Assembly (NCBI GenBank): GCA_936450465.1 | Contig: OW388304.1 | Coordinates: 14,737,061-14,801,060 of the forward strand | Source: Gibbula magus | Taxonomy: Eukaryota > Mollusca > Gastropoda > Trochida > Trochidae | DNA length: 64,000 nt | Reading direction: 5' to 3' | In this document: positions 22,324 to 35,200 of the stretch, one piece after another | Position numbering within the stretch: the first letter of the stretch is position 1 | Layout: each line of letters begins with the position of its first letter | Notes under the pieces: generated by a model | The model's database searches: none | Seen by the model: the letters and a program-made list of their open reading frames with translations, nothing else | Told to the model about the DNA's origin: nothing | Made by a program: the position numbers and the translations under genes

Positions 22324-25300
22324 TTACATAAAGAGTTTCAAGATGCTTGTTGTGACAGTTAACAGCAGGACAAGGGTTGAGGAACCAACACTGGGGGAAG
22401 AGTTGTCCAGAAAGCCGTCCAGGAGAGATGACCAGTCCCTGGATTCATCTTCTGTTGTTCCGATGCCACCACTTCCTTCATCTGACCCACCATTTTCACT
22501 ATCTCCTCCGTTGTTTGATCCACCATTGCTGTCGGGGTTCGACAATGTTGTTTCACCAGTTTCATTGTTGTTTGGTCCACTGTTGTCAGATCCATTTGAC
22601 CCGACGTTGTTGTTTGACCCCTCGTTGTTGTTTGACCCATCATCGTTGTTGTTGGATCCATCGTTGTTGTTGTTGTTTGATCCATCGTTGTTGTTGTTTA
22701 ATCCATCAGTGTTTCCCCCTTCACTGCCACTATTATTGTATGATGCATCGATTTCGTCTGCTGAAAAACATATTGCAAGGTTACATCATTAGAAAATACA
22801 TGTTCTCATTTCTAATTTATTTATTATGACGCTGAAATGTGTGTATTTTTTCATTTTGTATATTTCATTTACCTATTGTAATGTCTTTAAAGTTTCGGAA
22901 TAGTATGTTTAAAATATTTTCTCTTTTAAGAATCCCTTCCGTCAAACCAAGACCTTCTCAGACAGGAAGTTACAGTGTTTGCCTTTTCAGTCAAATAATT
23001 AGAGGATATTTGTCTTTTCTTGACTAATACCATGTTTATCTCATCGAGTGAGGTAGAAAGGTTATATTTTCACGAGTGGCGCAGCCACGAGTGAAAATAT
23101 ATAACTTTTCTACCTCACGAGATGAGATAAACATGGTATTTGTCAAGAAAAGACAAATTTTCTATTTATTATATGACCCACTCCTTGCATATTCACCGAA
23201 ATCGTCTTGCATTTACGTTAAGTCGGCTCCAGAATGAGCCTGTTGCCTCAGCAACAATGTGACGTCATGAACGTGTCATGACGTCGGAGCATTGTTTTAT
23301 GACGTCAGGTCATTGTTATATCAGTCACTAGTGACTGATAACACGTTCCATTGTTATTTTCACTAGTGACTGATAACACGGTTTATTTTCATTGATAGAT
23401 CCCGGTATTTCACCTGCAATCATATAATAAAATAAACCATACATAGTTTGTTTTGCATTTAACGTAATTATTTTTAAAAAGGTTTCGACTGCGTACTTTG
23501 CATGGGCATTGTTGATTCTGGCATCGATAGTTCTGATGTAGGAGGTTCTGCTGTAGGAGGTTCTGATGTCGGTGCTTCTGATGTCAGTGCTTCTGATGTC
23601 GTTGGCTCTGATGTCGTTGGCTCTGATGACGTTGGTTCTGATGTCGTTGGCTCTGATGTCGATGGTTCTGATGTCGTTGATTCTGATGCCGGTGGTTCTG
23701 ATGTTGTTGATTCTGATGTTGTTGATTCTGATATTGGCGGTTCTGCTGTCGGTGGTTCTGATATCGGCGGTTCTGCTGTCGGTGGTTCTGCTGTCGGCGG
23801 TTCTACTGTCTGCAATTCATCCACGTCGCATATGTTTCCTACAACAAAGCCAAAGTAAAACAAATTTTAATCGCAAAAGAGAAAAACATTGTCTGAAAGC
23901 ATGGTCTGCTTGACTTCCTTCTTGGAAAATCTCGTTCGCAAACAGTTCATGCTTTGCAATCTCCTACTGAACGAATGACAGATCTGGTAATGTGGTTGAG
24001 ATGGTCATTGATCAACACAATAATTACGTCCTCTTCTATGGGCCAGGTATAGATTTTAAGAAAATTGATCTTCCCCCAAGGGAGTTGTTTAAAGTTGTTA
24101 TAACATGTGAGCAATGTATTCTCTTTGGGAGGTTGATGAAGAGAAATTTCGAATATTTACTCGAGATGAAGCAGAGAGGCAATATTTGAAAACGGCCCAT
24201 CTAAAATGATCAGTGGGGTATATTCAGTTAATGCTGTATCTTCAAAATCGCTGATGTAGGGGTTAGTTAAGCAGCAAATTGTTTTAAAACGGACAAATCC
24301 CTAATTTACATATATATTGCAACATTAATGTTTGCTGTGAGCAGGTACCCAAGGTATGTATGTTCCATACATTGTTTTGTGAGAAAAGCAAAGGTTGATT
24401 GAACCGCACGTTAGAATAGTTTGGCAGTCCAGTTTTCGATCAGAACTTCGTAGCTCAAGTGTCCTCCCTTGTGTCTTTATAAGATAAGATAAGATAAGAT
24501 AATGTCTTTATTGTCCCAAGGGAAATTTGTTTTACATCATATATACAGTTCTCCAGTTTCAAACACACATCGCAAACAAAATATACATGATAATATTATT
24601 TTGCATAATAGAATTTGACTAATTAACATGAACACATCCGAGTTAGTCACACTCACAATTCACTTGATCAAATAAAAATATGACATTATTCAATAAATAG
24701 GTCATTGTACGAACGAACACTGTTTGGTATAAAAGAGTAGCGAAACCTGTTTGTTCTCCCAGTCGGCATGCGCAGTCTGCGTCCTGAAGGTAGCCAAGAA
24801 TATTCCGAAAAAAGGATATGTGATTGGTCACTTAAAATTTTGTTTGTTTTTTTGGAAATTTGCTGCTCATAATATTCGCCGATACTTTCAATTGGAAGTC
24901 CAATAGCGTGGATATTTATCTCAAATCTTTATTTCTTAACCGATTTCGCTCACATTTGGAATATGAGCTGACAATATCGTATATAAACAGTATATGCATG
25001 CAACAATCTAGATTTTGAATTTTGAAGTTATTGTCAAAACAACGATCCGAGCCCCTGTGGGTGAATCTATAACATCAATGTGAGTGGTAGGCCATTCAGT
25101 ACTGTGACAACTGTAAGCTGAAAACACAATTCAAAAAGGAACATATGCAGCTAACTCACCAATCACCCATGAAGCTTCAGCATCAGAGGCGATCACAACA
25201 TCGCCCCAGTGGAACGGACTTGCAGCCTTGATACTGTACATCGCATTGTCGCCAATAGTGCAGCCCTCTCCGAACTTAGCCGTGTCTTTCTCATCTTCAT

Positions 25301-26928
25301 CGAAATGGACCCAAAACGTCTTGAAATCATCACATAATGATGATTCCATTTCAACAAATTGTTTTGGTTCGCAGTCTAAGTTTCCATTTTCATTGACAGA
25401 ACATAATCTTCCGACTGCTACGATATTGCCATCCTGTATTTTATTCAACCTAAATTTGAAACCAACATCCCCTTTCTCTAAACCCTCAGGGAGAAAACGG
25501 ATAATTGCATGATCGCAAGACTTGACCTTGAAAGTCAGGGAACTTTTGCTCGTGACGTCAAAATTATGCTCATTCATAAGGGAATATTCTTGGTCCACCT
25601 CTGTTGTTATGTTCAGTGCCGAAGTTTCAGAATCAATCTCACCTGTAACTGAAAAGACCAAACCTTGCCTCTCATTAAGGGGATCAACTTTGGATTGAAT
25701 GTCACTTTACCTCTAAAGGAATATGCATTGGTTTTGTTTTCGATTTATGCAGGTATTAAAATCTTGATAATATTTGTGAAAAGTTTATAATAGTTAACTT
25801 GACTTTAAAAGTATTTCATCACATGTTCATTTCTTAAACAATGTTTATAGTGATTGTATGGGTTAAAATTTATTCATTACAGTGATGTACACAAGCTCAA
25901 GTTGATATTGAATTGATGGAGTCACTTGAAACTGACAAGATTTTTTTTATGAAATGTTTATCTGTGACTAAAGCTCAAAACTATGTTAATCTTCCAAAGC
26001 ATAAGCACCTTCAAGTAAAAGTCTCATTGCTGTTAAGATACAAAATTACATTACTCAGCAAAGAAAACTACAGCTAAAACAAAGATAGTTTAATCCACGA
26101 TTGATAAACATGACTGAAACACATGAGTCCAATTAAAATAAATGAATGATTTTGGAAACGTTATCTGCTCATCACTTATAAAACCTAGGCGTTTGAAATC
26201 TCCTTAACGAGATGTGATAGGAGAGTGAAATAAGACTTTTTTGCTTGTTGTATGACATCTTACAGTAACGATGCGTTATGGAATAAAGTCCAAGAAGAAA
26301 TATTATGTTGACAGCGTCTTCTTGAACTTAATTTCCACATGTGCTAAATAGTTAACTTAAGTGGCCAAAAAGACATTTGGTAAATGCATAATAAGCATAA
26401 TATTTCTATGAATGAAATTTTGTGTATTTATTGACACAATATAAGCTTCTCATTGCTTATTATTTTAACCATGTTGAAAATTGGTCTATTTTCAAAAGCG
26501 CCTTCGAGCAGCAGAACTAACTATTTGCAATTTTTAAAAAATAGTCCTGTAATGCAATGTTGATATTTAATTTGACATATTGTAAAAAAAACATGACAAC
26601 GATTCATCTGTCAGATTCTTAAAGTAAAATGAAAAGTAAACATATTTGGAAGATTTTGTTTCAAGGATTCATTAATGTCAAATCTCTAAATTACTTCTGA
26701 TTCTAAAATTTTGAGATAAAATTACATTGATACTCACAGGATGTTATTTTATTGGCATTCTTCCAATTTCATTTCTTCATATTTTACCTCTTTCATTAAT
26801 AGTCCTACTATAATTGCTTCAATTTTTTTAACTAAAGATAAACCCTTGTTATTAACCTGTTGATGTGTAAACTTACCTAAAGCAATCAAACACATTGCCA
26901 GTACTGACATAGAAGTGCGTGTATTCAT
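22324..26928 (-). CDS. FAMeT-like, mucin-stalk, GPI-anchored protein, copy B
   Basis: Four minus-strand exons: 26,928-26,877, 25,648-25,160, 23,838-23,497 and 22,760-22,324. Splice phases are identical to copy A and the total is 1,320 bp (439 aa plus stop). Signal peptide MNTRTSMSVLAMCLIAL; FAMeT-like domain with CDDFKTFWVHFDED, FGEGCTI, SPFHWGDV, ASWVIGE and the same five cysteines; a longer mucin exon (342 against 267 bp) built of TAEPP, TSEPT and SESTTSE units; then NNNNDGS repeats, an acidic linker and the tail STLVLLLTVTTSILKLFM, a likely GPI signal. The exon 4 acceptor is a tandem CAGCAG, allowing one codon of variation. The FAMeT exon is strongly conserved with A while the repeat exons differ in length and composition. 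Confidence 0.85.
23008..23160. repeat. Hairpin MITE in intron 3 of gene B
   Basis: Arms 23,008-23,078 and 23,083-23,159 are near-perfect reverse complements (TTTGTCTTTTCTTGAC at one end, GTCAAGAAAAGACAAA at the other). The flank to 23,400 carries three TGACGTCA-like palindromes and two copies of TCACTAGTGACTGATAACAC, probably part of the same larger element. Related fragments appear near 46,190-46,310 and 58,970-59,070. Confidence 0.8.
24482..24830 (-). mobile_element. 3' end of a non-LTR retrotransposon
   Basis: On the minus strand the segment ends CAATAAAGACATTATCTTATC with a (TTATC)n simple tail, preceded by AAATTTCCCTTGGGACAATA. Upstream, one frame reads RYSFIPNSVRSYNDLF, the short C-terminal motif of many LINE ORF2 proteins. 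It is a severely truncated copy in intron 2 of gene B, in the same orientation as the gene. Confidence 0.65.
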
Positions 26929-26966
26929 CTTGGAAGCCAGGAACTGTTGAAACTAAAATGCCACAC

Positions 26967-26976
26967 CATATATATG
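26967..26976 (-). promoter_or_regulatory. TATA box of gene B
   Basis: CATATATATGG on the minus strand, ~40 bp upstream of the start codon, in the block shared by A, B and C. Confidence 0.6.
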
Positions 26977-27240
26977 GGCTGTAATTCGTGTACTGTACTC
27001 ATTTCGCTAATGCTTTGATCTCTAATAGATTTTTCCATGAGTCTTTGTCGATGATCAACAGTTCTGTGACAAAGTATGCTTAGTTAAAGAGTTTATAATC
27101 AATGTAAGCCAAGTTTACCCATAGCAGAAGTATGTGAGCCCATACACGAAAACAGGATGGTCGAACTTAACGGCTCGCGTGTTAAGATCACGATTTAGAT
27201 AAATATACATAAGGATGGATTCCTTCGCGATTTTTATTCA

Positions 27241-27515
27241 TTAGGGTCGAACAATGAGAATGTAATACCTTACCAACGGACAGTTTATCCACCACAAAGA
27301 CATAATGTTAACATCAAGTTGAAGTACACTAAAAGTCATGACTACATGTATGTGTGGAATATCCATCTGTATAGTGCCAACTGAATGAGATATATTCAAA
27401 CGATATGCATGCATGCTCAATACAATCAAATTGTGGGATAGTCTACCTCTGTTAGACACTTTAATCACGCCACAAATACTTATATAAGTTTCGATTTCAA
27501 TGTTGGTAGCCGATT
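27241..27515 (-). other. Tentative last exon of gene C
   Basis: A good acceptor (TTTTTTACAG) is followed by a phase-1-compatible open frame of 91 codons beginning KSATNIEIETYISICGV. The first ~10 residues resemble the relic at 14,780. It lacks the Asn-rich repeats and GPI-type tail of A and B, and it overlaps sequence duplicated upstream of gene C, so it may not be coding. Confidence 0.25.
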
Positions 27516-27987
27516 CTGTAAAAAACATTAATTAATTAAAATGTTTTCTCGTTTTTTTCAAATATTACTTTTACAATTTGTAAGACGCGAATTAAAAGAC
27601 GTAAATTGTAATAACCGTAAATGTTATGAATATCTCCATAACTTGTAATATCAATTACTTTTACGACTCCTAGGCAGATGTTTATTTGTATTTGTTACTT
27701 TGAATATCATACATAGTTCATAGGGTTTCTCGGTAGAGAGATTAGATAATAGGTTTTGGAGAGAGTTTTTAATTTATTCGATATCTCGGCTTGATTATAT
27801 GGCATTGATGCAAGTCCTAAATAATTAAATTCTACTACATTCAATATGGGCTAAACCCATGTAGGTTTTCTGTTTTCATGTAGAAAGTAGCTTTTCACTG
27901 CTTTTCTTCCTGACGTCAAGTGAACTCATTCCGAAATGTTAAAAAATCTAAACTGTAAAATTCATCACTATTGAAGATAGTTGTAAA

Positions 27988-28344
27988 TTGTAAATTCCGG
28001 AATAACCTCATTTAATTTCAATCACAGATCAAATCGAAAATGATTCTAAGTTAAAATTTCACACTTGACATTTTTATTAGCGTGATTATATTATTGATTC
28101 ATATAAAACTAAGGTGTCGTATTTATGTCAGTTTGGAGGTAATTCTTTTCTCAGGTAAACCTCCTTTCAAGCCATACAGAACTCCCTGGTGCATTCTATA
28201 GAACATCCCTGGGACACACTATGGAATATTCCTGGCTCTGAAAGTAGACCTTAACGTGCATTGTAAATTCCGGAATAACCTCATTTAATTTCAATCACAG
28301 AACAAATCGAAAATGATTCTAAGTTAAAATTTCACACTTGACAT
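27988..28344. repeat. 84 bp direct repeat pair
   Basis: TTGTAAATTCCGGAATAACC... at 27,988-28,071 is repeated almost identically at 28,261-28,344, enclosing ~190 bp. It could be a local duplication or short terminal repeats of a small element. Confidence 0.85.
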
Positions 28345-28346
28345 GA

Positions 28347-28415
28347 TGAGATTCGAATGGCATCCCTTCGCTCCTTAAACTGGACGCCCTTTATCAACTC
28401 TATCTAGACACACGT
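28347..28415 (-). pseudogene. Possible tRNA-like remnant
   Basis: The minus strand has an A-box-like GTCTAGATAGAGTTGATAAA and a B-box-like ATTCGAATCTC at tRNA spacing. Stems are poor. Confidence 0.3.
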
Positions 28416-28602
28416 TTCCTTAACCTTAATATAACGAAAGTAAGGGAGACATGCTCTGTGTAGAGCGCGAGATTCACAAGTTTTTCGCGATAGTCGACCA
28501 GTCCCCGGCATGGCATGGCTATGTCATTTCATAGGAAACATGTTTTATAATTAATAACCGATTTTGATAAATTTGTCACCTTTTCCTTCGCTTTATATGA
28601 CA

Positions 28603-28740
28603 GATATAACACTCTCCCGAGGTTTTGGTTGAAAATGTAAACATTCGGTGTTGGGGAAAACCCTTGGGCCTTCGGCCCGAAGGTTCTCCCTCTCCTTCAT
28701 GTTTACATTTTCAACCAAAACCTCGGGAGATCGTTATATC
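28603..28740. repeat. Hairpin element
   Basis: GATATAACACTCTCCCGAGG with TTTTGGTTGAAAATGTAAAC at 28,603-28,643 is inverted at 28,700-28,740. The loop holds a second small palindrome, GGGCCTTCGGCCC. Confidence 0.85.
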
Positions 28741-29232
28741 CTTTACATGAAGATCATAATCTTATCTTAACCCCATGAACAAAATCTTTTTAGGTATCCC
28801 CTCTGGAGATTTCACCCCCAAAACAATTTATTTAAAAGTACAATTTCAACAAAATTATATTCTGTATCATGGCTATTCGTTATGTTTGCTTTCCATTGAA
28901 TGATATCTAAGCATATATACTTGTACTTGTACTCAGTAAGCTTACAAAATATTATGAAATAAAGCAAGAACGTCCCTTAGGGGTTTCTTATACAGTGAAA
29001 GTTTTGACAATTATACAATATATTAAAATTAATTGTAAAGATCTAGTCCTGTCTCCAGCCCCTCACTAAATCAATCTGCGGCACTCGGGCTGATATGAGG
29101 TATTGTGTGAAAAATTACATGCTATAACCTCTAAATAAATTATTATTTAGATTTTGGGAAACTCGTTATTGTCAGTTATTCTAGCAAGTAAGTTAGTTCG
29201 GGCAGGACATTTAATACGTTCTGAAAACATAC

Positions 29233-32200
29233 TTTGCAGGGCCGTCGTTGATTCTTTGATCGTTGATTCTGTTGTTGATTCTTGGCATATGTTTCCTTCA
29301 AAACAAACAAAATACAATTTAGTTCTGTAACTTTGTATTGTGTCTAGGAAGTAGTAATTATTTAGAAACTGTTTGTAACTGGATAGTTAATTGTTTTGTC
29401 TTTGGGAAACCCCTACATCAGTGAAGTAGTGATTGATGCCACATACAACTATTGTAAATATAGGTAATTAGCATTTAAGTGATTACTAATGATCAGGCCC
29501 ATGTGGTCGGTGTATCGCGCCAGTCACCGTCCCTGGTAAAATAAAGCTTTGCTGTATTTCATTTACTTTCTGTGCTAGAGTATAAGCGCGCTGCAATGGT
29601 CGCTGCTGCTCTTGAAAAGAAAAGTAAAGGAATTGCAGCAAAGCGTAAATAAGCCAGTGATGGAAATGCCGCAAATTATGTCTTGCAAGGATCGATTCCT
29701 GAAATGGACACAACTCAAAATGACATTTCATTAACTGTTTATTTGAACATTGTAAAATGTAATTTATACACATAAAAAATACTCACCAAACACCCATTCA
29801 GCTTTAAGTTCAGAGGACACCCTAACATCTCCCAAGTTGAACCGACTATCAGCTTTGTGACTGAACATTTCACTCTTCTGGAGAGTGCAACCCTCACCAA
29901 ATGCAGTGGTTCCATCTTCATCGAAATGGATCCAGAATGTCTTGAAATCATCACACGTTGGTTCCATTTCCACATGTTCTTTGTCTTCATTGCATTCTAA
30001 TTTCTTCTCTTTTTTAACAGAACATAATCTGCTGGCTGCAAGAATTTTTCCATCTTTTTCCTTATTTAATCTGATTTTGTAAGCAACATCCCCGACTATT
30101 GAATTCTCCGGGAAAAAACGGAGAACAGCATAGGAACATGACTGTACCTTGACCATGAGCGAAATTCTGCCTCTGACGTCAAAACCGTGGTCGTGAAGAG
30201 ACAACGCATCTTCGTCCGTGTAGGTCGTTATACTCTGGGTCTGTGTGTCCGGGTAGGGCGCACCTGCAACTAAACAGGACAAACCTAACTCATTTGGTGA
30301 TTTTTGGCCACTTTAATAATAGTAAAAATGTACAGTATTATTGCCGTACATGGGTATTCTCAAAGCGCGAGATTTGTAGTATGTGAAAAAAGACCAAATC
30401 AGAGACAAATACCGAAAATAATTCATGTGTGTTATTTACATTAGACACATTCGAAGGAAATATGCTAACTAAAAAAGAACCCTTTAGAGTCAAATGCTAA
30501 GATTGTTTAAGTCACCTGGTCGATGACAGATGACTTTTCATTGTTTAAGAAGCATGGATACAGTTTGAGGTTCTCGTTTTTTTTCTGGAGCCGAGAAATC
30601 TAGGTCTAGTAGAAAAGGGTCGGGATAGGAAATCTGAAGGGAGTACCCTCTGTGAGAAGAGAATGCTTCTCCAATTTCCATTAATAAATAATCTCTTCAA
30701 ATTTATTAACTTAAAGGGGTTTCGTAACAATTGCCCACGCACATCTCGCTTTGTCAGATTTTCGCTCTCAGAAGATAATAGCTTAGGTCCATTTTTCATC
30801 AACAGTGTTTTGTGAGAAACATTAAAAAAAACAATATATACAAATTCATATTTCAGATAAAGATAAAGATATGTTTTGAAATGAATGGGGTTTGAATTGC
30901 AATGTTGCACCGTTTACTTCCAATTCAAGAGGAGTGGCAATCCTATTTAAATAAAACACTGAAATTGAAGTAAAAGCTACTTTGATGAGGGAAGTAATTA
31001 TATCATATCTGATATGACAATTGATGGAATTAAGATGACATTATCTAATATTACGGCCCAAACAAAGATGTACCATCCTTTTACATAAAAATCTTCAAGT
31101 TTATTGAAGATATAGGAAATGACTCTATGATATTATGTGGTGACTGGAACCTGGTATTTAATCCAGCTGTTGACCTTCAAAACTAAAAACTATTAATAAC
31201 CCTAATGCAAGAACTATCATTCTAGAAAATATAGAACAATTTGATCTGGTAGATGTATGGAGGTAGCAAAATCAAGACTCTAGTAAATGTACATGGTGGA
31301 AAAGAAACCCTAAACAACAAGTTAAATTAGACTTTTTTCTTATTTCACAAGATATTTCAATAGTTCATGTGAAACTGCTATAATTAAAAGTTACAAATCT
31401 GACCACTCAGCAGTAACGTTTTCTTTTTCAAAAGCTTTAGATAAAAAAAGAGGAACAGGATACTGGAAATTCAATACCTCGCTGTTACGTAATGAAGAAT
31501 ATATAAAAATTGTTAAGAAACTTTAAAAGAAACTTTATATGAATATGCTGACAATGCACAGACGGGGGAAGACATTGACACACACATTGAAAATGCAACC
31601 TTGCAATTGAGAATATCAGATAGTTTATTCTTAGAAACCTTTTTAATGAACTTAAGGGGCAAAACTATTTCATACTCTTCCTTTCTGAAGAAAGACAAGA
31701 CGAAAAAGATAGAAAAACTAGAAGGTAACATTGATGATCTTGAATAAAAAAAAATCAGAAATGACTTTCAATGTATTAGTGAAGCATTAATTACTGAATT
31801 ATCAACAATGAAAAGACAATTAGAACAATATCATGAAGAGGAAATAAAGGAATCCAACTCAGAAAGAGAATAAAATGGTATGAAGAAGGGGAAAAACAAC
31901 TAGTTACTTTTGCAACTCAGAGAATAGACATTATACCAGTAAATTAATGAATAGTTTAAAGAAAGAAAATGGAGAAATCATAACAGAAGGAAAACACATG
32001 TTCTAAACTATATAAACAAACAAACAAACAAACAGTGATGACAACACTACATATAAAATACTCAATAATAAAGACACACCAAAAATAATAGGAAAAGATT
32101 ATGACCAACTCGAAAAGGACCTGACAATGGATGAAAAACAAGAAGAGTTCAGTTGTTGATGGTTATCCTATTGAGTTTTTTAAATTCTTTTGGAAGGACC

Positions 32201-35200
32201 TTGGCCAATGGATCTTTAGGTTTATAAAGGAGGCTTTTTCTAGTGATTCATTGACAGGTACAATTAATAGAGGAATTATTACCTGTCTGCCAAAAAATAA
32301 GGATAGAAAATTGCTAAAAAAAATGGCGGCCTATTTCAGTGCTTATAATGCTTTATATAAGATAATAAGTTCTTGTATTACAAATAGACTGAACAAAACT
32401 TTGAATAAAATTATACATGAGAATCAAACAGGATTTATTCCAGGGAGATGTATCAGTGAAAACACTAGGATGCTTTATGATATTATATTTGAAGCCAAAA
32501 AGCTCAACAAGCCTGGTTTGCTTCTCCTAATCGACTTTGAAAAAGCATTTGATACAATCTCTAAACCTTTTATAACGCAGGTATTGAAAAAGTTTGGTTT
32601 CGGGTCCAACATTATCAAATGGGTAGACATTTTAACCTCAAACGCAACAGCATTAGTAATTCAAAATGGACATCTTTCATCTTTTTTTTGTACTTGAAAG
32701 GGGATGTAGACAAGGGGACCCAATCTCACCCTACCTATTCATACTTGCAGTTGAAATTTTAGGCATAATGATAAGGACAAATCGGGAAATAAAAGGCATA
32801 ACACTTAATGATAATGAACATAAACTAGGACAGTATGCTGATGATACTCAACTTTATTTTTATGGATCTGAAAAAAGCCTGAATGCAGCAATGGAAACTC
32901 TTCGCATATTTTACCAAATTTCAGGACTTAAAATGAACATAGAAACAACCAAAGCTTTTTGGATAGGCTCTATGTCTTAAGGTAGCATAAGTCAGTGACC
33001 TTAAACTTGACTGGCACAGGGGGGACTTTGAAATTTTAGGAATCACACTGAATGCTACATTAAGTGATTTGTGGGTGATCAACACCAGAAAACGCCAAGA
33101 ACATATCAACAGACTACTCGCCAGTTGGCTTAGAATAAATGTAACACTTAATGGAAAAATCACAGTCATTAAATCTTTGGCAATATCAACCTTAGTAAGT
33201 ATATCTTCTCTGCTCTACCCAATCCACATGAGACATTCATTAAAAAACTCAATAAAATAATTTACAGATTTTTATGGAAAAACAAAAATGACAAAATTAA
33301 GAGATCAACTATAAGCAGAAGTTATCAAGATGGAGGCCTAAGAATGATTGATATAGAATGTTTTATTAAAGCTTTAAAGATATACTCATTGAAAAGAAAG
33401 TATAAGGTACTTGACCAAACTTCAAACATTTTTACTTTAAAACTTTAAAACTAGGCTGTAATAGGGTCGATTGTTTATCTGATCAAGATAATCATTTTTG
33501 GAAAGATGCTTTATCTGCTTGGAGGATATTCTACAAGAAAATTACCATTGATGAAAATAATGTGCACCAAATCATAACTCAACCACTATGGTTTAACCAT
33601 TTGTTTAAACATCATACATTATTAAAAACTGGTTTAACTTAAGAGTTCATAGTATCATAGTATGTGACGAAAATGGCTTTCTAAGTTTTGAAAATTTCAA
33701 ACAAAAATACAAAATAAAGGTAACCTTCTTAGACCATCAACGGTTGATAAACAATATTTTTTAAAAACTGGAGATATCAAATAAGAATTACAACACTAAC
33801 ATGTAACATGCCTCAGGCCACAAACATTTACAAATACATGTTTATTAATGCTGAAAATTCAAGGACATTTTTGATGAACTAATTAAGACTAATACTGCGC
33901 CCAAGTCATTGGGATATTTGAATAAGGTATTTCTGCATGAAATTGACTGGAAAGATGTATTTAGTTACTATAGGAACTGTAGACAGGTCTTTAAGCTGTT
34001 AGACTTTCAAAACATATTTATTAACACAATTGTGTATACAAAGAAATAATTATTAAGAATGAAGTTAGTTGATGATGATACATGTACTTTTTGTAAAAAT
34101 GCTCCAGAAGATATATCTCATGCCTATTTTGAATGCCAATTTGTTAAGAATTTTTGGGGGGAAAATAAGAAATTCCTAAATGACAACCTCCAATCTAACT
34201 TAACTTATTCTAAATTCATTGTAATGTTTGGAGTATTCTCTCATAACCAAGTTATAAGTCATATTTTACTTCTCGCCAAAAGATTTATTAATACCGTATT
34301 CGCCGTAATAGAAGCCCTGGGCGTTTAAAGAATTGAAAAAGGGGGCGTTTAAAACATGGCGGTCGCATAGAATGTGTAGTGACTGATCGCCGGGGGACTG
34401 AATATACCATGTACCTTACACTTTACTGGACATAAGAGGTTGATAGCAAGATTGAAAACTCTTCTTCAGTGAAACATCAGTAAGGTTAGTCGATACAAAA
34501 GGGGGGCGTTTATTAGGGGTCATTTTCCGCGAGACAAAAATGGCTTAGGGGGGCGTTTATTAGGAGAGGGCGTTTATTAGGATGAATACGGTACATCAAG
34601 TTTAAGACATCAAGATATATCTTGTGCAGGATTTTTTTACATTGCTCAAGGATGTATACAATAGAGAAAGATTTGTTGAAAAAAAAAGTAGCAGATATCA
34701 GCATTTCACCAAGGAATGGTAAAATCTAGAAATTATTCTTTAATATTCAAATGAAGCACTCATAAAATACTCAAATATTTCAATTTTCCTATTGTTCATC
34801 ATTACCGGTTACTTCTCCTATGAGCAAATTGGATTACTACACGACTATACCATGCCTTCACTTCACATTTATATGTATTCCTATTAACATTGTTAAACTT
34901 GCCATAAATTGTATATGAAGTTTGAAATGGAATTTTAAATAAGAAGAAAAAAACTTGTAGTATGTGAAAGAAGACCAAATCAGAGACAAATACCGAAAAT
35001 AATTCATTTGTGTTATTTACATTAGACATATTCGATGAACATATGGTAACTAAAAAAATAACCCTTTAGAGTCAAATGCTAAGATTTTCGAAGTCACCCG
35101 GTCGACAAAGCCGCTGAATGATGACCTTTCATTGGTTAAGAAGCAGGGATACAGTTTGAGGTTCCCGTTTTCCCCGCTTGGAAATTTTGCTGGAGCCGAA

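Larger units (their letters stand above)
27530..29232. other. Intergenic or gene C intron/3' region
   Basis: Contains an 84 bp direct repeat pair, a tRNA-like fragment and a hairpin element, listed separately. No coding sequence recognised. Confidence 0.4.

Noticed and set aside
23922..24189. Plus-strand ORF MVEMVIDQHNNYV...
   Set aside because: It lies in intron 2 of gene B in a block also present, without an open frame, in intron 2 of gene A (11,176-11,330).
34059..34328. Independent zinc-finger gene
   Set aside because: The Cys/His motif is the C-terminal region of the L1-like element and its end is MITE sequence.
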